Assembly: GCA_002694025.1 (NCBI GenBank) | Contig: NZKX01000037.1 | Location: forward strand, 12,666-22,251 | Length of the DNA stretch: 9,586 nt | Reading direction: 5' to 3' | Source of the DNA: Fidelibacterota bacterium | GTDB taxonomy: Bacteria > Marinisomatota > Marinisomatia > Marinisomatales > UBA1611 | Part shown: positions 1 through 5,416 of the stretch, one piece after another | How the letters are laid out: each line of letters opens with the position of its first letter | Position numbering within the stretch: position 1 is the stretch's first letter | Position numbers and translations under genes: made by a program | The notes under the pieces: generated by a model | Databases searched by the model: none | What the model was told of the DNA's origin: nothing | What the model saw: the letters and a program-made list of their open reading frames with translations, nothing else

Positions 1-53
1 TGAGCATCATTAGATTGAATTTTTTTAACCCAAGTATGAAGCATATTAACCAT
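1..53 (-). CDS. Hypothetical protein, N-terminal fragment (runs off left edge)
   Basis: A minus-strand reading frame starts with ATG at 53-51 and stays open to the window edge. It gives MVNMLHTWVKKIQSNDA before being cut. The start is supported by an AAGGAG Shine-Dalgarno sequence at 62-67, eight bases upstream, the clearest one in the window. A second in-frame ATG (residue 4) is too far from that site to be preferred. Seventeen residues are too few to assign a family; they show no signal peptide or membrane segment. A candidate small membrane peptide (73-159) ends 19 bases upstream on the same strand, so the two may share a transcript. What is seen is the start and the binding site; the function is unknown. 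Confidence 0.6.
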   Translation of the reverse strand, partial: MVNMLHTWVKKIQSNDA

Positions 54-61
54 AAATCAAA

Positions 62-67
62 CTCCTT
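62..67 (-). promoter_or_regulatory. Strong Shine-Dalgarno site for the left-edge gene
   Basis: On the minus strand the bases read AAGGAG, with eight bases to the ATG at 53. Most other starts in this window lack a good Shine-Dalgarno sequence, so this one is notable. It fixes the start of the truncated left-edge gene. Confidence 0.65.
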
Positions 68-72
68 TTTAA

Positions 73-159
73 TTAGTAAGCTAAACTCATTAAATACCTA
101 GTTTGTAAAGAAAGGTTTGCTGTTAATGAAATCATTACACCTATTAACATAAGTAGCAT
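73..159 (-). CDS. Candidate small single-pass membrane peptide (28 aa)
   Basis: The frame from ATG at 159 to TAA at 73 encodes 28 residues starting MLLMLIGVMISLTANLSL, a plausible single membrane helix, and ending LMSLAY. A weak GGA lies six bases before this ATG. The frame is open further upstream: a TTG at 225 would give 50 residues, adding a basic stretch (SKKHNFTTKLIK) ahead of the helix. The open stretch runs all the way back to the stop of the Ig-MORN gene (274-276), about 67 codons, which is long for such AT-rich DNA. It ends 19 bases before a gene with a strong ribosome binding site. No family is recognised. It could be a chance open frame; the choice of start is uncertain. Confidence 0.35.
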   Translation of the reverse strand: MLLMLIGVMISLTANLSLQTRYLMSLAY

Positions 160-234
160 TAAATTTCCATTCTTAATTAGTTTAGTCGTAAAGTTGTGTT
201 TTTTCGAGAAAATAAAATTGTGCAAATAAGGAAT

Positions 235-240
235 ATTATA
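235..240 (-). promoter_or_regulatory. Possible -10 box upstream of the small membrane ORF
   Basis: The minus strand reads TATAAT here, in the gap after the Ig-MORN gene. No good -35 hexamer lies 16-18 bases upstream. If it is real, transcription would begin near 228. The leader would then be about 70 bases to the ATG at 159, and the TTG at 225 would be almost leaderless. Such a motif is expected by chance in AT-rich DNA, so the support is weak. Confidence 0.22.
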
Positions 241-273
241 AGGATGTAAAATAAAAACAATTATTATTAAGTA

Positions 274-1818
274 TTAATCAGGTGTGCTTAATACTCTGAT
301 AGCCCACTTTTCGCCGTTTTTCATAGTCAAAACGCCAGAACCAGAACGTTTCCCATCTACCCAGTTTCCCTCATAAATATTACCTGATTTCCAAGTAAAT
401 ATTCCTTTACCATACTTTTTCCCATTTTTCCATTCACCAATATAGACATCACCATTATTATAGTAATAGGTCCCCTCACCATCAAATTCATCTAAGGCCC
501 ATCCTCCTTCATATCTAGATCCATCATCCCAAAGCATGGTACCTTGCCCACTCTTTTTACCATCTAACCAATTTCCTTTATAAGTTCCTATTCCATCCCA
601 GGAGTAATGACCAAATCCATTGATATTACCATACCTCCATTTCCCGGAAAATTTATTACCATTTTCAAAAACTAGAGTAGTGTCAATTATGGCATCATTA
701 TTCTTCGTTCTTGTTGGTATTGCTGGGTTCCCATATATATCTATTATTGGTGTATGAGAAAATTTAATTTCACCTTCAGGGTCTGAATTCTCCATTATAT
801 GACTCACCGTCCAAATAAAACCCTCTTTATTTTCAGCTACTGTTTCTTTGCCATAAATAGTAAAAGTCGCCTTTTGAATTTTTTCATCTGCCTGAAATTG
901 TATTACTATTTCATCACCTACCATGGCCTTTGAAGGATATCCGTTGCTTGATTCAATAGTCATTCTTGATATAATTGGAAACGTTTGATCAATGATAATT
1001 TTATTTTCACTAGGGGTACCGTTTGTGTAATTACCCGAAATGTCTCTGATTATTGACTTAATATCTATATGTCCACCTTCTTTAAAACCATTGATTGATT
1101 CTATAATTATTTCTCTTATGCTAATTGATTTTTCTTTTCCAAGGTCATCCGAAACGATTTTAATTGGACGACTAATTCTTTCCCAATTATTCGCACCAAT
1201 CCTGGCCCAAACTTCTAATTCTCCATTAATCAATGTTGTATCACTTTTTTCAATAGGAGTGTTAACTGTCAAATGCGTATTAGTCGAATTCCAACAATTT
1301 TGAACAATATTCCCACCCCCTGATAGAACCGGTCCAGTGATAAAATCTGAAGGAGGTTTTTTATCAAAAATAATTTTATTACCGTTAGTTGATGATGTTA
1401 CTACTTTCCCTTTATTGCCAGAAGAATCTGAAAAGCTAATTTCAAAATTTACAATCCCGTCATTATCAGAGTTATTAAAAACATAACTTGCATAAAACTG
1501 TTTTGCTGTTAGATCTGTATGATTTACTAACTTTCCATTAATTAATATTTTTTTATTCACAATTCCTTCAGATGCGGATGCTTTAAGTACTAACTCATCT
1601 CCAACTGACGCATAATTAGAGTTTTTATTATTTGTAGTTAATTCTACTTCTACTAGCGTTGGGATTGTTTTATCTAGAGTAACTTTACTTCCATCATTGG
1701 TGTTTATAATTACAGTTTTAGAGCCGTAACGGCCTTCCCTATCAACTAGCTCTTGGCTATCTAACAAAGAGGATATCGAAAACAATAAGATATTGATATA
1801 TTTAATGTATGTCTTCAA
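274..1818 (-). CDS. Secreted Ig-like repeat protein with C-terminal MORN repeats
   Basis: A 514-residue protein. Residues 1-20 (MKTYIKYINILLFSISSLLD) have a short basic start and a hydrophobic core, fitting a Sec signal peptide. Residues 49-379 hold three Ig-like units. Each opens with a linker of the form (K/D)-x-(I/V)-x-(I/L/F)-D-x-(T/K) (D49, D152, D277, with a fourth at D379). The first and third share a VGDE(L/I)V(L/I) strand (72-78 and 300-306). Residues 390-504 are five MORN repeats of 23 residues. The start is a TTG directly behind an in-frame stop (1831-1833) with no Shine-Dalgarno sequence; the next in-frame Met is residue 286. Ig-like units usually mediate extracellular adhesion or assembly, and MORN repeats bind lipid or protein; the actual ligand is unknown. 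The 48 residues before D49 are too short for a full unit yet end in unit-like linker sequence, so the N-terminus may be truncated relative to relatives. There is no C-terminal sorting tail. Confidence 0.85.
   Translation of the reverse strand: MKTYIKYINILLFSISSLLDSQELVDREGRYGSKTVIINTNDGSKVTLDKTIPTLVEVELTTNNKNSNYASVGDELVLKASASEGIVNKKILINGKLVNHTDLTAKQFYASYVFNNSDNDGIVNFEISFSDSSGNKGKVVTSSTNGNKIIFDKKPPSDFITGPVLSGGGNIVQNCWNSTNTHLTVNTPIEKSDTTLINGELEVWARIGANNWERISRPIKIVSDDLGKEKSISIREIIIESINGFKEGGHIDIKSIIRDISGNYTNGTPSENKIIIDQTFPIISRMTIESSNGYPSKAMVGDEIVIQFQADEKIQKATFTIYGKETVAENKEGFIWTVSHIMENSDPEGEIKFSHTPIIDIYGNPAIPTRTKNNDAIIDTTLVFENGNKFSGKWRYGNINGFGHYSWDGIGTYKGNWLDGKKSGQGTMLWDDGSRYEGGWALDEFDGEGTYYYNNGDVYIGEWKNGKKYGKGIFTWKSGNIYEGNWVDGKRSGSGVLTMKNGEKWAIRVLSTPD
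304..651 (-). repeat. Five tandem 23-residue MORN repeats
   Basis: Within the Ig-MORN protein, residues 390-504 divide into five consecutive 23-residue units: 390-412, 413-435, 436-458, 459-481 and 482-504. The shared pattern is (Y/F)-x-G-x-W at the front, G at or near position 12 and GxG near positions 12-14, then an aromatic strand and (N/D)G near the end. Examples are YKGNWLDGKKSGQGTMLW and YEGNWVDGKRSGSGVLTM. The first unit begins with Phe and is slightly divergent. Unit three replaces the usual NGK turn with LDEFD. Confidence 0.9.
682..1674 (-). repeat. Three Ig-like units with conserved Asp linkers
   Basis: Residues 49-379 of the Ig-MORN protein. The linkers GSKVTLDKTIP (43-53), GNKIIFDKKPP (146-156), ENKIIIDQTFP (271-281) and NNDAIIDTT (373-381) mark units of about 103, 125 and 102 residues. 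Units one and three are clearly related to each other, sharing the VGDE strand, an (A/S)xE(G/K)I step and a GKxV-like strand. Unit two is longer and diverged, with a W-containing core near residues 203-212. The assignment as Ig-like comes from this linker and strand pattern, as in bacterial repetitive surface proteins, not from a profile search. Confidence 0.7.
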
Positions 1819-2163
1819 GACGAGGTTAATTTACAAATTTTTTTTATAGTTTATATTATATCGATCAAGTTATCGTATTTTTAATTTCTTAATTCTCTTT
1901 TGAATGCTTAGATAAAAAATGTTGTTTTTAAATTTTTTATTTAAATAAAGATTTATCTGCCTGTTAAAATATTTTACCAATAACAATATCTTTTTTGATT
2001 TTTAATATAACTTTTTTTACAAAGAAAATACGAATGAGAGTTTTATAACCAAAAATTTCAGTGAACTATCTTTTTAATAAACGATTGCTAAATTTGGAGG
2101 TTAGAAAGATTACAATCTAAAGTAACTATATTTAAATAAATTAAAGTTATGATAATATCGTAA
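1819..2163. other. AT-rich divergent spacer, 345 bp, no gene
   Basis: Spacer between two divergently read genes, very AT-rich with runs of T and A. No convincing ORF or RNA gene was found on either strand. It should hold the promoters of both neighbours. Visible items are a TATAAT with an imperfect palindrome near the Ig-MORN start (1855-1878), and a GGAGG at 2096-2100 that has no start codon at a useful distance. There is also a short dyad AGATT-AC-AATCT at 2107-2118, and TAACT/AGTTA arms bracketing an A/T stretch just ahead of the acetyltransferase start. None of these is strong on its own. Confidence 0.6.
1855..1878 (-). promoter_or_regulatory. Possible promoter and operator for the Ig-MORN gene
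   Basis: The minus strand reads TATAAT at 1860-1855, which would place the transcript start near 1848 and leave a leader of about 30 bases before the TTG at 1818. No recognisable -35 is present. An imperfect inverted repeat overlaps it, with arms ATATCGAT (1858-1865) and ATCGTAT (1872-1878), so a regulator could bind across the -10 region. Both signals are short and the DNA is AT-rich. Confidence 0.25.
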
Positions 2164-2760
2164 ATGATTTTAAAAATTAGAAAATATCACATAACCGACT
2201 TGAGTTCTATTTATAGAATATGTCTTCGTACTGCAAATAATGGTAGTGATGCTACTTCACTTTTAGATGATCCAGATTTACCGGGACATATATTTGCAGC
2301 GCCTTATGCTATTTTCGAGCCGAATCTATGCTTCATACTATCAAAAGATTCAATTCCTTCTGGCTATATTTTAGGCACACAAAATTCACTTGATTTTCAA
2401 AAAAAATGTGATGCCAAATGGTTTCCTGAACTACAAAACCGATATCGTATTCCAGATAAGAATGATGAATCCCTACAGGCTAACTTAATAAGGTATCTTC
2501 GCAAAAAGAAAAAATTGATCAATAGTTTAGATAAATATCCTGCTCATTTACACATTGATATTTTACCAATTGTTCAAGGTATGGGGTATGGTCGTAAATT
2601 AATTGAACGTTTTTTTGATCAATTAAGATCTTTAAATGTGCAGGGAGTTCATCTTGTTGTTAGTAAGAGCAATAAAAAAGCTATCGGCTTTTATAAAAAA
2701 GTTGATTTGAAAATATTAAAAACGCATGGAGAAAGTATTGTTTTTGGTAAGAGGCTATAG
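2164..2760 (+). CDS. GNAT acetyltransferase, O-GlcNAcase C-terminal-like
   Basis: A 198-residue protein of the GNAT superfamily, which transfers an acetyl group from acetyl-CoA to an amine. The acetyl-CoA pyrophosphate loop is QGMGYGRKL (138-146) after the beta-4 strand HLHIDILP (128-135). A late N170...A173..FYKK (176-179) supplies the usual GNAT tyrosine, Y177. The N-terminal part, with RICLRT (18-23), DDPDLPGHIFAAPYA (35-49) and GYILG (67-71), resembles the acetyltransferase-like domain at the end of O-GlcNAcase and its stand-alone bacterial homologues. No glycosidase domain is present here. The substrate is unknown. The start is the only one possible, because TAA at 2161-2163 directly precedes the ATG; no Shine-Dalgarno sequence lies at normal distance. 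The methyltransferase follows 130 bases downstream on the same strand, so co-transcription is possible but not shown. It is probably cytoplasmic. Confidence 0.9.
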   Translation: MILKIRKYHITDLSSIYRICLRTANNGSDATSLLDDPDLPGHIFAAPYAIFEPNLCFILSKDSIPSGYILGTQNSLDFQKKCDAKWFPELQNRYRIPDKNDESLQANLIRYLRKKKKLINSLDKYPAHLHIDILPIVQGMGYGRKLIERFFDQLRSLNVQGVHLVVSKSNKKAIGFYKKVDLKILKTHGESIVFGKRL

Positions 2761-2842
2761 TTTTCTAATTGGTAAATCCAGAAAACAATTTTCATTTTAT
2801 CTAATCCATATAGAATTAGATCTTAATATCATATAGACCAAG

Positions 2843-2875
2843 CGTTAAAGTTGGTTTTAATAAACCATTATAACG
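2843..2875 (+). other. Stem-loop in the leader of the methyltransferase gene
   Basis: Two sets of complementary arms nest here. The inner stem is TGGTTT (2852-2857) with AAACCA (2862-2867) around a TAAT loop. The outer stem is CGTTA (2843-2847) with TAACG (2871-2875). A small asymmetric internal loop separates them. The structure ends 15 bases before the methyltransferase ATG and has no following T-run, so it is more likely a leader hairpin than a terminator. A weaker 7-bp stem (ATCTAAT 2799-2805 with ATTAGAT 2815-2821) lies upstream in the same gap. Confidence 0.35.
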
Positions 2876-2890
2876 AATGGTAAAACAGGC

Positions 2891-3619
2891 ATGAAAAAGA
2901 TATATCAAAATGAAAAGAACACAAAATATGGGGACTCCAAATATCTTCATGAAGTTATAGAGCCATCACTCCTAAATTATAATAATAATATTATTAAGCT
3001 TATCCTAGGCGTTGAAAGCCAGAAGAAATCAATATTGGAATTTGGTGCCGGGAGTGGAGCTTTAGCCAAAATTGTTAGGGATAAGTTAAAAAAACCGCCG
3101 ATATGTATTGAGATTGATGAATCACTTATAACATTACTACAAGATGATGGTTTTGAAACCTATAAAAGTGCCTTAGATATAGAAAAGAAATTTGACTTAA
3201 TATATTCTTCAAATGTGCTTGAACACATCAGAGATGATGATAAAATTTTATTTGAATTAAGGGATAAATTAAAAGAGGAGGGCTCATTAGTTTTATATCT
3301 GCCTGCATTTCAATTCTTATTTACTGAACTTGATTTAAAAGTAGGGCATTATAGAAGATACGAAAAGAATTCTTTAGTTAATCAATTAAAGCGCTTAGGC
3401 TTTAAAATAAAAAAAATACATTACGCAGATTCATTGGGGTTTATTGCAACATTTTTAATTAAAATATTCGGATGGAATACGAAGTCAGGTTTAGGATCAA
3501 AAGTTAGCTTAGTGATATATGATAAATTTTTTTTTCACATAAGCAGGTTTCTTGACATTATTGGTTTCAATTATCTTTTCGGCAAAAATATCTTTGTACA
3601 TGTAAAAAAAGATAAGTAA
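2891..3619 (+). CDS. Class I SAM-dependent methyltransferase (GHYRRY type)
   Basis: A 242-residue protein with a Rossmann-fold methyltransferase core. Motif I is ILEFGAGSGAL (48-58), which binds S-adenosylmethionine. The acidic residue ending strand two is in IEIDE (73-77), and motif IV is DLIYSSNVLEHI (102-113). The stretch GSLVLYLPAF (131-140) and then VGHYRRYEKNSL (151-162) is typical of methyltransferases encoded near glycosyltransferases and surface polysaccharide or glycolipid genes. The hydrophobic C-terminal third (about 183-230, with GFIATFLIKIFGW and later YDKFFFHISRFLDIIGF) suggests membrane association. The acceptor is unknown; no glycan gene is in this window. The start ATG has only a weak AGG next to it. 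A five-codon frame (2877-2894) ends by overlapping this ATG as ATGA. The gene upstream on the same strand is the GNAT acetyltransferase. Confidence 0.9.
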   Translation: MKKIYQNEKNTKYGDSKYLHEVIEPSLLNYNNNIIKLILGVESQKKSILEFGAGSGALAKIVRDKLKKPPICIEIDESLITLLQDDGFETYKSALDIEKKFDLIYSSNVLEHIRDDDKILFELRDKLKEEGSLVLYLPAFQFLFTELDLKVGHYRRYEKNSLVNQLKRLGFKIKKIHYADSLGFIATFLIKIFGWNTKSGLGSKVSLVIYDKFFFHISRFLDIIGFNYLFGKNIFVHVKKDK

Positions 3620-3868
3620 TAATAGTTTCACAAAATATTTACACAATTTCATGCCTGCTCATCATTCAATAGACAAAACCTCGTGCTTATTAATTATCTA
3701 TTTTTGTGAAGTTTGATTAATAAAAAATCCAAGTGAGGTATTTTTAGATTTGATTAAAGTACAACTCAATATCAAAAAGTAATTTTTTATATCAGTAAGA
3801 CATAGAAAGTTTTTCGTCGATGAAAATGCAATTATCATCTTGGCTTAAGTCTATCATTAAATGTGATT
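3620..3868. other. Convergent spacer with inverted repeats, no gene
   Basis: This 249-bp gap lies between the 3' ends of the methyltransferase and DUF1501 genes. No convincing ORF was found, and no classical GC-rich hairpin with a T-run for either gene. It contains a long-range inverted repeat, TTCACAAAATA (3627-3637) with TATTTTTGTGAA (3699-3710), one base bulged and 61 bases apart. It also holds a 16-bp near-palindrome TTTTCGTCGATGAAAA (3811-3826; 14 of 16 positions symmetric). Either may contribute to transcript ends, but they are AT-rich and weak. Confidence 0.5.
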
Positions 3869-5416
3869 TTATTTAAGCAATATTATGTTCTTAGTTTTTT
3901 TAAAATTTCCTATTTTAATTCTTAGAATATATTTGCCAGCTGAAACTGTTTGTCCTTTATTATTAGTTGCATTCCATTTTATTGATTTAAATCCAGAATT
4001 TTGTTTTTCATTAATTAGATTTTTAATCAATCTTCCTCTAATATCATATACTCCAATTTTAACAAAACTATTTGAAAATAATTTATAATTTATTGCTATA
4101 GTATTATTAAACGGATTTGGATATGGTGAATAAATTTGCAAATTACTAGGATGGAATAAGGATTCTGAGCTCATATTTGTATTTATAAAAGGGATTCCAT
4201 TGAAATTTTCGTTGAAAACCTGATTTGATATAGATTGATCTAATCCAAACCAATCTGTAATAATTGAACTATAAACTTGCCTGTAGTCAAATTGGATTTG
4301 CGGATTATCATTTTCGTCAAGTTCATTAAAATCTGGATCATGACCAAAAACTCCTGAGTTGATATTTGTACCAAAAATAAATATCGGAGCACTTGTTCCA
4401 TGATCTGTTCCACCTGATCCATTTTCATAAACTCGTCTTCCAAATTCACTAGTAGTTACAATAAGTATTCTATCAAGTAATCCTAAGGTGTCCATTTCGT
4501 TAATAAATACGCTTAAAGCACTCGATAGTTCAGATAATAGAATTTGATGCCTACTTATTTGGTCAACATGTGTATCATATCCATTGTGATATAACCTGTA
4601 GAACGGTGTAGATAATCCACCTGTAATTAATTTAGAAGTAATCTTAAATTGATTTCCTATATTAGTTGTTGGATAGGTAAAAATTGTGTTAGGTGCATTT
4701 TGTGCTGAATCCGACAGGATTTGACAGTAGTTTAATGCCATATAATCCAATTCTTTTATAAAAGCTAATTCATGACCGCCATAGGTATCTGGAATATTTT
4801 GGTTTATGCTATCAACAAAGTTGCCAGTAATAATAGATTCCATTATTTCTGGATCATAAATATATAATCCGGCATTTGATTCATTTGTTTTAAATTCTAA
4901 AAGATTAGCGCTATTATACTGAATAGCAAGTGGATGTTCAGGAGCATTATTAGGAAAATTTGGATATTCTGTCTCAAGTAATCTTCCTAGCCAACCAGTT
5001 GCTAATTCTACATTTTCACTTGAACCTGTATCCCATATATCAGAAGAACGGAAGTGAGATAGGTTTCCATTTTGATATCCAACGCCTTGCAAAATTACCA
5101 TTTTTTGCAAATTAAATAACTCTTGCCAGGAATTTAATGCTGGATGGAATCCTAAAGTATCTGATATTGGATGTAATTCATTATTAGATATTGCAATTGA
5201 AGGTCTTAAATCATAATAAGATGAATTTTGATATGGTATTAGTGTATTTAATCCATCATTACCACCGTTCATTTTTACGAAAATGACTATTTTATCAGAG
5301 TTGATATTTGAATGTCTAAAACTAAAACGACTACCTGATCCCATGAGGTAGGCGGGCAAGCTAGATCCAAATGCAGATAAAGCAATAGCTGATTTAATAA
5401 AATCTCTTCTTTTCAC
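3869..5416 (-). CDS. DUF1501 exported protein with C-terminal sorting tail
   Basis: A 515-residue DUF1501 protein, a family with an alkaline-phosphatase-like fold and no established reaction. The N-terminus MKRRDFIKSAIALSAFG is twin-arginine-like (RRDFIK), suggesting export of a folded protein. Family landmarks are VKMNGGNDGLNTLIPY (47-62), LSHFRSSDIWDTG (119-131), YHNGYDTHVDQ (276-286), TTSEFGRRV (321-329) and GGTDHGTSAPIFIFG (335-349). D54, D281, H283, E324, D338 and H339 are candidate metal ligands by analogy. Residues 428-515 form a sorting-type tail: YSPYPNPFNNTIAINYKL, then VYDIRGRLIKNL and SAGKYILRIKIG. Such tails direct outer-membrane secretion or surface anchoring in type IX-like systems. 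The start is GTG, which overlaps the DUF1800 stop as GTGA, so translation is probably coupled. It is the last gene of the minus-strand unit. Confidence 0.93.
   Translation of the reverse strand: MKRRDFIKSAIALSAFGSSLPAYLMGSGSRFSFRHSNINSDKIVIFVKMNGGNDGLNTLIPYQNSSYYDLRPSIAISNNELHPISDTLGFHPALNSWQELFNLQKMVILQGVGYQNGNLSHFRSSDIWDTGSSENVELATGWLGRLLETEYPNFPNNAPEHPLAIQYNSANLLEFKTNESNAGLYIYDPEIMESIITGNFVDSINQNIPDTYGGHELAFIKELDYMALNYCQILSDSAQNAPNTIFTYPTTNIGNQFKITSKLITGGLSTPFYRLYHNGYDTHVDQISRHQILLSELSSALSVFINEMDTLGLLDRILIVTTSEFGRRVYENGSGGTDHGTSAPIFIFGTNINSGVFGHDPDFNELDENDNPQIQFDYRQVYSSIITDWFGLDQSISNQVFNENFNGIPFINTNMSSESLFHPSNLQIYSPYPNPFNNTIAINYKLFSNSFVKIGVYDIRGRLIKNLINEKQNSGFKSIKWNATNNKGQTVSAGKYILRIKIGNFKKTKNIILLK

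Noticed and set aside
73..276. Readthrough of the TAA at 274-276 joining the Ig-MORN protein to the small hydrophobic frame
   Set aside because: The frames are in register, but TAA is the least leaky stop, no recoding element is evident, and the MORN repeats end cleanly before the stop. A separate small ORF is the simpler explanation.
1040..1303. Plus-strand open frame of 87 codons
   Set aside because: It lies wholly antisense inside the Ig-MORN gene, whose repeat structure proves the minus-strand frame is coding. No binding site or recognisable protein.
3885..4088. Plus-strand open frame of 67 codons
   Set aside because: Antisense to the conserved sorting tail of the DUF1501 gene; it is a shadow of that gene.
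4240..4449. Minus-strand open frame of 69 codons in another phase
   Set aside because: It overlaps the DUF1501 coding region around its TTSEFGRR and GGTDHG motifs in a different frame. The low-complexity Met/Leu/Ile composition is typical of an out-of-frame shadow.
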